A DNA stretch of 64,000 nucleotides from Palaeococcus pacificus DY20341 (GTDB taxonomy: Archaea > Methanobacteriota_B > Thermococci > Thermococcales > Thermococcaceae): assembly GCF_000725425.1 (NCBI RefSeq), contig NZ_CP006019.1:1648480-1712479 (forward strand), written 5' to 3'. Below are positions 1 through 7,202 of the stretch, in pieces. Made by a program: the position numbers and the translations under genes. The notes under the pieces are model-generated. The model was not told where the DNA came from. It did no database searches and worked only from the letters and a program-made list of their open reading frames with translations. Position 1 is the first letter of the stretch. Each line of letters begins with the position of its first letter.

Positions 1-253
1 TAGCAGAAGGTTTGTAAAGCTCGAGGACTTCTAAATCCTCTATAACATTCCCTTCTCTAACCTTAAGCTTAACCTTTCCACCATAAACCTGCAAGTCTAA
101 TAGGCCGTAGATGGCATCCTCAGCTTCCAGAGGAGTCTTGAACTTCATTATGAACTCTCCCTCTTTTTCATCGATGAGCTTAACCCAGTACTCATTCTTC
201 CTCTTGAAGGGACGGGTTACCTTTGGTTTAAACTTGTCAATGATAATCTCCAA
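1..253 (-). CDS. Conserved hypothetical protein, 3' part cut by window edge
   Basis: An open frame on the minus strand runs without a stop from position 253 to the left edge, about 84 codons. I place the start at the TTG at 253 because a GGAGGTG ribosome site (260-266) lies six bases upstream; the GTG at 262 overlaps that site and is less likely. The visible protein is basic at first (FKPKVTRPFKRKNEYW) and then mixed alpha/beta with no membrane segment or signal peptide. I do not recognise the family. It diverges from the DUF531 gene across an AT-rich gap of about 140 bases. Confidence 0.6.
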   Translation of the reverse strand, partial: MEIIIDKFKPKVTRPFKRKNEYWVKLIDEKEGEFIMKFKTPLEAEDAIYGLLDLQVYGGKVKLKVREGNVIEDLEVLELYKPSA

Positions 254-396
254 TGGATTCACCTCCACCTATTGCCAAATGTTATAGGCAACACACTTAA
301 AAAGTTTAGCTCGTCTAAATTTTTTAGCTTAAAAGCTTTTAAGTCTTTTTCTTAAAAATTAGTAAAGAAATCTAAAAGCTAAGGAAGGAGTTAAAA

Positions 397-945
397 ATGA
401 TTACTCTAGGACTTTACAACTCATATGACCCAAATAGAATTCACGAAGCACACCTGAGAGCAATAGCTAGAGCTGCACCTATATGCTATGCCTTTGAGTT
501 CCACCTAGCACTGATTGGCTTCCCCTTTGAGGAGAAGAAAGCCATAGACCTAGCTGAAAAAATAGCTCAAAACACCACAATTGGAGAAGGGGGTAAGTAC
601 TTAATAGAGCTGGCAAAGAGGAATAAGCTTCACCTCTTAGACTTCCCAAAAAAGGGATTTCCTCCTCAATTCGGACACATAGTTGCGACTACAAGAAAGC
701 CCAATGAGAAGAAAGCTATTAAGTCCTTAGAAATTGCAGAAAGAGCTTTAAGGGGAGAGAGCTTTTTCTTAATAGTGGGCCTTGGAAGGCACGGCCTACC
801 AAAGGAGATATTTAAGCTCAGCGAGTATCACCTAGATATAACCGATGGAAAGAGAGTGAGCTTTGAAACCTGCACTGCTATCGGCTCGATTCCTACCAAA
901 ATTAGAACTTTAATGGAGGCGTTAAAATGGATGAAAAAATGGTGA
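397..945 (+). CDS. DUF531 family protein
   Basis: A 182-residue soluble protein that matches my recollection of the archaeal DUF531 family (N-terminal MITLGLYNSYDPNRIHEAH, then a GLGRHGLPKEI segment near residue 130). The glycine-rich loop late in the chain and the overall size recall SPOUT-type RNA methyltransferases, but that link is inference and no function is established here. The ATG follows an AAGGAGG-like site. The stop lies 19 bases inside the next gene, so translation with the signal peptidase is probably coupled. Confidence 0.75.
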   Translation: MITLGLYNSYDPNRIHEAHLRAIARAAPICYAFEFHLALIGFPFEEKKAIDLAEKIAQNTTIGEGGKYLIELAKRNKLHLLDFPKKGFPPQFGHIVATTRKPNEKKAIKSLEIAERALRGESFFLIVGLGRHGLPKEIFKLSEYHLDITDGKRVSFETCTAIGSIPTKIRTLMEALKWMKKW

Positions 946-1391
946 GAGAGATTAAAGAGACAATAATCTTTCTTGTAGTTTCCGTAATAGTCGTTTTTGT
1001 AGTCCACAGCGGTTTAAAAATAGCCTTGCATACTGATTCTCCTCTCGTTATAGTGGTAAGCGGCTCAATGGAGCCCGTTTTTTATAGGGGAGATGTTGTA
1101 CTGCTCGAAGGTGTGAGCCCTGAAGACATTAAAATAGGCGACGTTGTCGTTTACAAGAGACCCTTCACAAAGTATCCAATAATACACCGCGTTAGAGGAA
1201 TAGAGGAGTACAATGGAGAAAGGTGCTTCGTTATTCAAGGAGATAACAACTTTATCCACGACTTTTACCCAACGTCCGAGGGCGAGATAGACTGCGTGCC
1301 CGGTAGTGCAATAGAGGCCAAGGCTTTGGTAGTCTTCCCAAAGATAGGATACATCCCCATGGTAATAAAGGAAAGGCTGGGATTAGCTTAG
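927..1391 (+). CDS. Signal peptidase I, archaeal S26B type
   Basis: A 154-residue membrane-anchored serine protease that removes signal peptides from Sec-exported proteins at the outer face of the membrane. An N-terminal helix (residues 13-34) is followed by the nucleophile box VVSGSMEPV (Ser47). The box YPIIHRV supplies His87, which replaces the bacterial lysine, and VIQGDNN supplies the conserved Asp. The length is that of a minimal archaeal enzyme. GGAGGCG lies seven bases before the ATG. This is presumably the general signal peptidase; a second and larger paralogue is at 31555-32628. Confidence 0.88.
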   Translation: MDEKMVREIKETIIFLVVSVIVVFVVHSGLKIALHTDSPLVIVVSGSMEPVFYRGDVVLLEGVSPEDIKIGDVVVYKRPFTKYPIIHRVRGIEEYNGERCFVIQGDNNFIHDFYPTSEGEIDCVPGSAIEAKALVVFPKIGYIPMVIKERLGLA

Positions 1392-1446
1392 CGGTCAGGG
1401 GCCGATTAGCTCATCACCACTCAGCAACCTACCTTCACATCATCCC
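1391..1446 (-). ncRNA. Candidate C/D-box guide sRNA in the 3' region of the radical SAM gene
   Basis: Read on the minus strand this stretch has full C/D-box architecture: C box ATGATGT (1443-1437, one mismatch to RUGAUGA), a 12-nt guide (1436-1425), D' box CTGA (1424-1421), a 3-nt spacer, C' box GTGATGA (1417-1411), a second 12-nt guide GCTAATCGGCCC (1410-1399) and D box CTGA (1398-1395). Two 12-nt guides and a 3-nt spacer are what Pyrococcus and Thermococcus sRNAs show. The terminal stem is short. There is no promoter of its own; it starts about 10 bases after the stop of the radical SAM gene, so it may be processed from that mRNA. By the N+5 rule the first guide would direct 2'-O-methylation of a C, and so would the second. 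I could not name the targets. Confidence 0.72.
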
Positions 1447-1454
1447 TACCATTT

Positions 1455-2282
1455 TCACATGACACAGCACTCATAAATTATCTCCACATCTCTAATGCTT
1501 TTTGCCCATTCAATAACTTTTCTGGGTGGGTTTGTAAGCCTATCCACACCTGCCAAAATCGCTCCCTTATCAAATTCCAAGCGCCATTTTCCGAGAGGCC
1601 GCATACACCCTATGCTCAGCTCACCATCAAATTTCTCCCGAGCGTATTCCACAACTTTTAAGCTCTCTTCAACGCTTGGCCGCTCTACACTTTCCATCTC
1701 CGTGCCCTTTGTAGGAATCAAAACGTCTAAAACGAGCACATCTATAGGATAGTCCAAAAGCATGTCAATAGCTTTATACTCCCACCAAACCCTTCCAAAG
1801 TCGAGGCCTATGGTTATGTGAGGCGCTACCTTAACGCCTGCCTTAGTGAGAACGTCTAAAATCCTAAGGTAGTCCTTAACGCTCTTATCTATCCTATAAA
1901 CACGCTTTATTACTTCATCATTGGCTACAAAATCGAGAGAAACAGCATCAACATATCTAACCCATTCCAAATCACTCTCGTCTATAAAACCAACGTGAGC
2001 GTTTAGCTTGAGCTTTGTCTCAGCTTTTATGCGCTTTATTTCCTGAGCATACTTATCGAGGGGCACCTTTAGACGGGAGTCCAGACCTCCGCTGAGCAAA
2101 CAGCCGGCATAACCTTCTTCCTCCAAGGTCTTGCAGTAGTCAACGAGGTTTAAGCGATTAACTTTGCGCATCCCCTCAAGGTAGTGCTTTCCACAGTGGG
2201 CACAGTTGAGAGAGCAGTAATCCCCTGTGAGCGAGATTGAAGGGAAACTGATGCCTGGAATGTAGATTTTAAGCTTTTTCAT
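1455..2282 (-). CDS. lipS2: Radical SAM protein, probable LipS2-type lipoyl synthase subunit
   Basis: A 275-residue radical S-adenosylmethionine enzyme. The cluster motif YCSLNCAHC (CX3CX2C, residues 22-30) sits near the N-terminus, followed by the SGGLDSR stretch typical of SAM binding. The chain ends in ECCVM, so a further Cys pair is available. It lies directly downstream of a lipoate-protein ligase gene. In Thermococcus kodakarensis lipoyl groups are made by a two-subunit radical SAM lipoyl synthase, LipS1/LipS2, unrelated to bacterial LipA. Context and size point to one of those subunits, which would insert sulfur into an octanoyl chain. Which subunit this is remains inference; the partner is not in the window. 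Confidence 0.65.
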   Translation of the reverse strand: MKKLKIYIPGISFPSISLTGDYCSLNCAHCGKHYLEGMRKVNRLNLVDYCKTLEEEGYAGCLLSGGLDSRLKVPLDKYAQEIKRIKAETKLKLNAHVGFIDESDLEWVRYVDAVSLDFVANDEVIKRVYRIDKSVKDYLRILDVLTKAGVKVAPHITIGLDFGRVWWEYKAIDMLLDYPIDVLVLDVLIPTKGTEMESVERPSVEESLKVVEYAREKFDGELSIGCMRPLGKWRLEFDKGAILAGVDRLTNPPRKVIEWAKSIRDVEIIYECCVM

Positions 2283-2321
2283 AAGTTAACCCCCAGTGTC
2301 TCGAGCTTGTTCATGTGAATC

Positions 2322-2386
2322 TTTCACTTTACTGAACTTTTCTCAAAGGCTTTCAATAAAGTGAAAAAAGCTATCTCGAAAAGTTC
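2322..2386. repeat. Interleaved inverted repeats between ligase and radical SAM genes
   Basis: Two perfect inverted repeats cross each other. TTTCACTTTA (2322-2331) pairs with TAAAGTGAAA (2357-2366), and GAACTTTTC (2334-2342) pairs with GAAAAGTTC (2378-2386). The order A-B-A'-B' would allow a pseudoknot or two competing hairpins in the minus-strand mRNA. The second arm lies in the last codons of the ligase gene. It could be a regulatory RNA fold, a processing site, or an operator for the downstream gene. Confidence 0.5.
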
Positions 2387-3126
2387 CATTCATCCTTTCC
2401 ATAGCGCTCTTCAATTATTTTTTCGACTAATTCGAGCTCATAATCTGTCAGCTCACCTTCTTCAAGTGGGAACTCCTCAAAGAACTTCTGCTTTAGGAGC
2501 TCATACACTTCCATCATTGCCATCTCCACGCCTTCACGCTCGAGCGTCGTTACGCGTTCCCAAATGCTGCTCACACCTTTATCGGCAAGCTTCTTTTTCG
2601 AGACCTTGAGGACGGAAGCTAGAATGTCCACCCTGGTTGCATACATAAAGGTGCCGTGCTGGAGTATAACACCTTTTCTCCTGGTTTGGGCAGAACCGCT
2701 TATCTTCTTGCCGTTTGCTATAATGTCGTTCAACCCAGCAAAATCCGCGTTTAGGCCAAGCTCTCTCAACGCAGCCACTAATGGAGAGGCCAAAAAGCGA
2801 TAGCTCGCATTGATGTCCTTTAAGTCTGGGTGAGCGTTTTCGCCAATAATCACTCCATAGGTTATCTCACCATATTCGTCATGAAAGACGCTCCCACCAC
2901 CCGTAATTCTCCTCACAACTGGGATGTTAAGTTCACGGCACTTGTCCATGTCAACATCGTGCTCAACACTCTGAAACCGCCCTATTGTTATAGAACTCGG
3001 CTTAAAGATGTACAGCCTAACAGTATCCTCAACTCTACCCTCTATCCTAGCCCTCATTATAGCCTCATCTATCGCCATTTGAATCTCTGGACGCGCTGCT
3101 ATAATCGGTATAAATCGCATATTCAT
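2371..3126 (-). CDS. lplA: Lipoate-protein ligase, N-terminal catalytic domain (LplA-N type)
   Basis: A 251-residue BPL/LplA-fold enzyme expected to attach lipoate or octanoate to lysines of E2 or glycine-cleavage H proteins. The RRITGGGSVFHD motif (about residues 71-82) binds the acyl-adenylate, and KKISGSAQTRRKG (about residues 140-152) carries the catalytic lysine. The protein ends after the catalytic domain: the C-terminal accessory domain of E. coli LplA is absent, as in the bipartite archaeal ligases whose C-domain is a separate polypeptide. Its ATG begins inside the stop codon of the upstream gene (TAATG), and the radical SAM gene follows after 88 bases, so the three genes form an operon. 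Confidence 0.85.
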   Translation of the reverse strand: MNMRFIPIIAARPEIQMAIDEAIMRARIEGRVEDTVRLYIFKPSSITIGRFQSVEHDVDMDKCRELNIPVVRRITGGGSVFHDEYGEITYGVIIGENAHPDLKDINASYRFLASPLVAALRELGLNADFAGLNDIIANGKKISGSAQTRRKGVILQHGTFMYATRVDILASVLKVSKKKLADKGVSSIWERVTTLEREGVEMAMMEVYELLKQKFFEEFPLEEGELTDYELELVEKIIEERYGKDEWNFSR

Positions 3127-3479
3127 TACCTCTCAACGCTTGCTTCTATCTCCTCCACTTCATCCATAATCTCTTCCTCTTCTTCCTCCAAGAGGAACTG
3201 CTCCTCAAGCTTCTCTTCCATGGCAAATTTCTTTCTCTCCTTCATTGTAAGCTTTTCAGCCTCAGCAACCATGTTTAAGAGAACAGCAGCCAATCTAGCA
3301 GCAGTTTCAGTTCTAAGTGAAGCTTTAGCCTCAACGTCTTCGTTGTGTATTACCATGCTAACGTTTGCAGGCCTAAAGTTGCCGTAGTTATCAATATGCG
3401 CTTCCCAAAGGCTTAGAGCAATGTACTTATCCTTTGAGCCCATATAAATCCTAATAGTGTATCTCGGTCTGTTCGTCAT
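3126..3479 (-). CDS. Small protein with acidic C-terminal tail, function unknown
   Basis: A 117-residue protein that I do not recognise. Residues 1-75 look like a compact alpha/beta domain (starting MTNRPRYTIRIYMGSKDKYI), followed by a helical segment and a run of glutamates (LLEEEEEEIMDEVEEIEA). It is the first gene of the lipoate operon and overlaps the ligase by one base. It is not obviously the missing LplA C-terminal domain, because the glycine-lysine pattern at that domain's start is not seen. A role with the ligase is suggested only by position. Confidence 0.65.
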   Translation of the reverse strand: MTNRPRYTIRIYMGSKDKYIALSLWEAHIDNYGNFRPANVSMVIHNEDVEAKASLRTETAARLAAVLLNMVAEAEKLTMKERKKFAMEEKLEEQFLLEEEEEEIMDEVEEIEASVER

Positions 3480-3524
3480 AATACCACCTACCTAAATTAG
3501 GGCATCCAAAATAAAAGGCTTTTG

Positions 3525-3538
3525 AAAAGATTTAAAAG
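3525..3538 (+). promoter_or_regulatory. BRE/TATA box for the C/D sRNA and metal exporter
   Basis: AAAAGATTTAAAAG gives a purine BRE and a TATA box (TTTAAAAG, 3531-3538). Transcription would start about 25 bases downstream, at roughly 3558-3561, exactly where the terminal stem of the C/D sRNA begins. Confidence 0.5.
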
Positions 3539-3559
3539 TTCCTCCTCAAACTTTCTAAC

Positions 3560-3617
3560 ACCCAATGAAGAGTTCAGCCTTACCTGAGTTGTGATGAGGG
3601 AGTGACGGACTGAGGGT
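3560..3617 (+). ncRNA. C/D-box guide sRNA with both guides matching 16S rRNA
   Basis: Seen directly: a terminal stem ACCC/GGGT (3560-3563 with 3614-3617), C box ATGAAGA (3565-3571, one mismatch), a 12-nt guide GTTCAGCCTTAC (3572-3583), D' CTGA (3584-3587), spacer GTT, C' GTGATGA (3591-3597), a 12-nt guide GGGAGTGACGGA (3598-3609) and D CTGA (3610-3613). From memory of archaeal 16S rRNA, the second guide is complementary to CCGUCACUCC at the base of helix 44 and the first to AAGGCUGAA in the central pseudoknot region. The N+5 rule would give U1406 and about G902 (E. coli numbering) as methylation sites. The RNA ends six bases before the CDF start codon, and its 3' stem contains the only ribosome-site-like sequence of that gene. 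Confidence 0.8.
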
Positions 3618-3622
3618 CAAAA

Positions 3623-4483
3623 ATGGACAATGTATACAAGCCCATGGTCGTTAGCATTGTGGGGAACATTATTCTGGCAGTCCTAAAGGTTACTGTGGGT
3701 GTTATATACTCCAGCTTAGCATTAATCTCCGATGGAATCCACTCACTATCTGACATCATAACAAGCATAATAGGGAGCTTGGGTATAAAGATCTCTTCAA
3801 AGCCTCCAGATGAGAGTCATCCATTTGGACACTCGCGTTTTGAGGCCCTCTTTGCATTTTTCATTGGTATGGCACTGTTTCTAGTGGCGTATGAAATAGG
3901 GAGAGACTCTATAAGTCGGGTGCTCTCGGGATACTCACTAGAAGTAAACGCCATAATGTTAGGCGTCACCGTGATTTCAATCATCTCAAAGGAAGCAATG
4001 ACTCAATATTCCCTTAGAGTAGGAAGAAAGCTCAACAACCAGATACTCATAGCTGATGCTTACCACCATAGGAGTGATGCTTTGAGCAGTGTAGCTGTTC
4101 TAATAGGACTTTTGCTCCAAAAGTTTGGCTTTATCTATGGAGATGCTTTAGCCGGCCTTATAGTGGCTGTTTTAATAGGAAAGGTTGCAGTTGAAGTTGT
4201 GCTTAAAAATGTGAGCTATTTGACGGGCACTTCCCCTCCTTTTGAGCTCTGCGAGAAAATAAAGAAAACAGCACTTAGCGTAAAAGGCGTTGAAGGAGTG
4301 CACGACCTTAGGGCACACTATGTGGGGCCAAAGCTCCACGTTGAGCTCCACATAGAAGTTCCAATGACTCTAACGCTGAAAGAAGCACACGACATAAGTG
4401 AAGAGGTTAGGGAAAGAATTGAACGCCTTGAAGAAGTGGAGAGGGCCTTTGTGCATGTCGATATAAAAGGGGTTACAAAGTAG
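3623..4483 (+). CDS. Cation diffusion facilitator (CDF) metal efflux transporter
   Basis: A 286-residue membrane protein expected to export divalent metal (Zn, Mn, Fe or Co) in exchange for protons. There are about six transmembrane helices in residues 10-200. The metal-site motifs are SDGIHSLSD in helix 2 and AYHHRSDAL in helix 5, both giving HxxxD patterns; HPFGHSR lies between helices 2 and 3. A cytoplasmic C-terminal domain follows (residues 205-286, with HVELHIEVP and the late HVDIKG). The start ATG lies just after a C/D sRNA, so both may share one promoter. It ends 11 bases inside the convergent decarboxylase gene. Confidence 0.9.
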   Translation: MDNVYKPMVVSIVGNIILAVLKVTVGVIYSSLALISDGIHSLSDIITSIIGSLGIKISSKPPDESHPFGHSRFEALFAFFIGMALFLVAYEIGRDSISRVLSGYSLEVNAIMLGVTVISIISKEAMTQYSLRVGRKLNNQILIADAYHHRSDALSSVAVLIGLLLQKFGFIYGDALAGLIVAVLIGKVAVEVVLKNVSYLTGTSPPFELCEKIKKTALSVKGVEGVHDLRAHYVGPKLHVELHIEVPMTLTLKEAHDISEEVRERIERLEEVERAFVHVDIKGVTK

Positions 4484-5627
4484 CCAAAATTTCCCTTAAA
4501 TCTTCCAAAAAGGCCTCCAAATGCTCCCTTCTAACGTGGGGCATCATCACTATTCTTATGTAGCCTCTGTGAGCGCTTATCCCCCATCCCCTATCTTTGA
4601 GGGCCCGCTCGATTGTTTTGAGGTTCTTTGCCCCAAATGAGACTATGTTAAGCATTGGCTCCCTTATGAGATAAATGCCTTTCAAAGCCCTGATCTGTTC
4701 AGCAAACCAAAGAGCGTTTTCCATAGCTTCCCTCACAACTTCTTTATAACCATTGAAACCCAAATGCTTTAAAAGAGCCCAAACTGCTATAGCACTAGCA
4801 CCAGGCCTCGTTCCCGTAATCATCGGGTGGGAAACTTTGCCCCCTGCTAAATAAGGTGCGGGAATACTTATTGAATCCACAAATTTCTTTTTCCTAAATA
4901 GTATCCCTCCCGCTGGGATTGGAGCCATACCCATCTTGTGCGGGTCAATTGTAATGCTTTGCACGCCTTTGAGCTTGAAGTCAAAGTCGGGCAGCTCATA
5001 ACCCAAGACCTTTGCAAAGGGAATAACAAAGCCACCAAAAGCAGCATCGACGTGGAGGGGGATTCCATAGTCAAGAGCTAGGTCTGAGAGAGAAGGAATA
5101 TCATCAACCACACCTAAACCCGTTGTTCCAGCTATTCCAACGATACCTATCGTGTTGTCGCTGATTTTACTCTCCACATCGTTCACATTTACAGAGTAGT
5201 CCTTATTGAGCTTAGCCCAAACGAGCTTGACTTTTAACAAGTCGCTCGCCTTGAGGAAGGAAAAGTGAGCACTCTTAGGAAGAATGAGCTCGGGCTCTTC
5301 AACATCGCTGACATTCCTAAATGCTCTCACCGCTAGGATATTTGCCTCTGTTCCACCGCTAACTATGTTTCCGTGAGCCTTTTTAAGGTGCAGAAGTTCA
5401 CCAAGCATTTGAATAGCTTCCCGCTCAATTTTTTGACTTCCAACGTGGAGTCCTGGATCTCCAAGGTTTCTATCCATGTACTTGCGAACTATCTTCTGAG
5501 CAAGCGGATGAGGATATGTGCACATTGAACCCAAGATTTTGCCCGAATCAAACGTCAAATCCAAGCTTAGGCGCTTTTCAAGCTCCCCCATAACTTCTTC
5601 CTCGCTTAGGCCATCCTCTGGAATCAT
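4473..5627 (-). CDS. mfnA: PLP-dependent L-aspartate/L-tyrosine decarboxylase, MfnA family
   Basis: A group II PLP decarboxylase. The lysine that binds PLP is in ITIDPHKMGMAPIPAGG, and HVDAAFGGF supplies the aspartate and histidine that hold the cofactor. GSMCTYPHP and RNLGDPGLHVG are typical of archaeal MfnA. In T. kodakarensis the homologue makes beta-alanine for coenzyme A by decarboxylating aspartate, which is the likeliest role here; tyrosine decarboxylation as in methanogens is the alternative. I chose the ATG at 5627, preceded by GGTGGGA, over the ATG at 5654, which has no ribosome site. From memory, homologues also begin near this point. Confidence 0.87.
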   Translation of the reverse strand: MIPEDGLSEEEVMGELEKRLSLDLTFDSGKILGSMCTYPHPLAQKIVRKYMDRNLGDPGLHVGSQKIEREAIQMLGELLHLKKAHGNIVSGGTEANILAVRAFRNVSDVEEPELILPKSAHFSFLKASDLLKVKLVWAKLNKDYSVNVNDVESKISDNTIGIVGIAGTTGLGVVDDIPSLSDLALDYGIPLHVDAAFGGFVIPFAKVLGYELPDFDFKLKGVQSITIDPHKMGMAPIPAGGILFRKKKFVDSISIPAPYLAGGKVSHPMITGTRPGASAIAVWALLKHLGFNGYKEVVREAMENALWFAEQIRALKGIYLIREPMLNIVSFGAKNLKTIERALKDRGWGISAHRGYIRIVMMPHVRREHLEAFLEDLREILATL

Positions 5628-5674
5628 TCTCCCACCTTGCATAGGGTTGTTCATTGGACGTTTAAACTTTGTGC

Positions 5675-6862
5675 TTAACTTATTTTCTCTTTAGTTTTCT
5701 TTAGGTAAGCCTTAAAGAATTGAGGCGTAGTTAGTGCTGTGAGCATCGAAACCGCCACTATGGCAGCAAAAATTGTTTGATCTATTAACTTGCTCTCGAG
5801 CCCAAACTTCAAAATAGCAAGCTCCAAGCTTCCCCTACCTCCCATTCCAATACCCACCAAGAGGGACTTCCCCCAATCAAAGCCAAAAACTCTCATTCCA
5901 AATCCACAGCCTATGAGCTTGCCAAAAACTGCCGCCAAGTACAAGAGTACAATCAGCGCTAGGTTTACGTCGCTGATTTTTGGATTAAATATTAAGCCAA
6001 CGTAAATGAAAAACAGTGGGATGAAGAACTCAGTTAGAACCACCTGCAGCTCGCCTATGAGCTCATTGAGCTTAATGCGGCTTATAATGAGGGGGTCTTT
6101 TCTTTCTCTAAGGCGGCTTATAGTGAGACCTGCCAAATACGCCCCAATTATACGATTCAGCCCAACTTCTTCTGCCAGCAGAGCTAAAAAGAACGTTAGT
6201 ATTAATGTAAATGTAAAGAAGGTGTTTACATCCCTGATTATGTTGTTAATCCACTTGGAACGCTTGAAGATTAACTCAGACGCTATCAAAACTGTGACAA
6301 TGAATGTGACAATTTTAATCGTCAAGATCACTAGAGAAGAGGGAGTAAACTCTCCCCTAGCTAAAGCAGTGATCACACCAATCAAATAAACCGCTATGAT
6401 ATCATCGGTGAATGCAGCCCCCATTAAAATTGATGAAACGTCTCTATCTGGCCTTTCACGCATTATAACCCCACTAGTAACCTCTATTGCCGTATTGCCT
6501 AAAACAGCGCCTGCAAAAATTGCCGCCGCGAGGCCATAGCCTCCAAAGTAGTAAACAGTCAAAAAGCCGAAGAGGAAGGAAAAAGCCACTCCAAAAGAAG
6601 CCACAACAACTGCTTTTACTTTATTGATGGCTATTGTGGCAAAATTGCTCGTCAATCCGGTGTAGAGCATCATCATGATTAAACCAAACTCCGAGAGAAC
6701 CTTGAGTTCATTGCTTGGTGTAATGATGTTGAGTACAAAGGGACCCAAGATAATGCCCGTTAAAACGTGAGCAATGATTGGGTGTATCTCTTTCTTTTCA
6801 AATAGCCACTCAATGCTTTTTGCAAAAACTAGGAGAATCGATAGGTCTAAGATGTAGTTCAA
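5675..6862 (-). CDS. Monovalent cation:proton antiporter, CPA2 (KefB-like) family
   Basis: A 395-residue integral membrane protein with about 12 helices and the fold of CPA2 Na+/H+ or K+/H+ antiporters. HPIIAHVLTGIILGPF near residue 30, FTDDIIAVYLIG near 150 (the DD pair is the ion-binding motif) and GMGGRGSLELAIL near 345 are visible. There is no C-terminal TrkA domain. It probably exchanges Na+ or K+ for H+ and so serves pH and salt balance. It starts at a TTG behind GGAGG, two bases after the stop of the small membrane gene, so the two are co-transcribed. Confidence 0.87.
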   Translation of the reverse strand: MNYILDLSILLVFAKSIEWLFEKKEIHPIIAHVLTGIILGPFVLNIITPSNELKVLSEFGLIMMMLYTGLTSNFATIAINKVKAVVVASFGVAFSFLFGFLTVYYFGGYGLAAAIFAGAVLGNTAIEVTSGVIMRERPDRDVSSILMGAAFTDDIIAVYLIGVITALARGEFTPSSLVILTIKIVTFIVTVLIASELIFKRSKWINNIIRDVNTFFTFTLILTFFLALLAEEVGLNRIIGAYLAGLTISRLRERKDPLIISRIKLNELIGELQVVLTEFFIPLFFIYVGLIFNPKISDVNLALIVLLYLAAVFGKLIGCGFGMRVFGFDWGKSLLVGIGMGGRGSLELAILKFGLESKLIDQTIFAAIVAVSMLTALTTPQFFKAYLKKTKEKIS

Positions 6863-6863
6863 C

Positions 6864-7115
6864 TCACACCCTCCTACCCAACAGTGCTACAGCTATCCAA
6901 AGAATCATCAGGACTATTGCAAGGAGCATAGCTATCGTAGCACCCTTTTGAGTTCCAAAGACTATTGGAATGGGGCCTATCATTATAACCCCTCCAGTTT
7001 CAACATCCACATTAGACTCGCCGCTAAGTGCGCTCATCATTGTGCCGATAAAGACCATTAAGAAACCCGTGAATATCAGCACTATTCCCGCTATTACTAG
7101 AAGCTCTCCCCTCAT
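6864..7115 (-). CDS. Small membrane protein, TIGR00304/DUF131 family
   Basis: An 83-residue protein with two transmembrane helices (residues 5-29 and 59-78) around a short loop containing VETGGVIMIGPIPIVFG. That loop is the hallmark I associate with the archaeal TIGR00304 (DUF131) family, whose function is unknown. It is the first gene of a two-gene unit with the CPA2 antiporter, so it may be an accessory subunit of the transporter, but that is inference from position. Confidence 0.75.
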   Translation of the reverse strand: MRGELLVIAGIVLIFTGFLMVFIGTMMSALSGESNVDVETGGVIMIGPIPIVFGTQKGATIAMLLAIVLMILWIAVALLGRRV

Positions 7116-7202
7116 GGTTCATCACTTAAGGTTTAAGCACTCCTTTTTAAAACTTTAACCCAAAGGATTATTAAACATCAGATAGCTAAAATTTTGAGGA
7201 AT

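Noticed and set aside
3126-3479. The 117-residue gene as the missing LplA C-terminal domain
   Set aside because: It lacks the glycine/lysine start pattern of that domain and has an acidic tail foreign to it.
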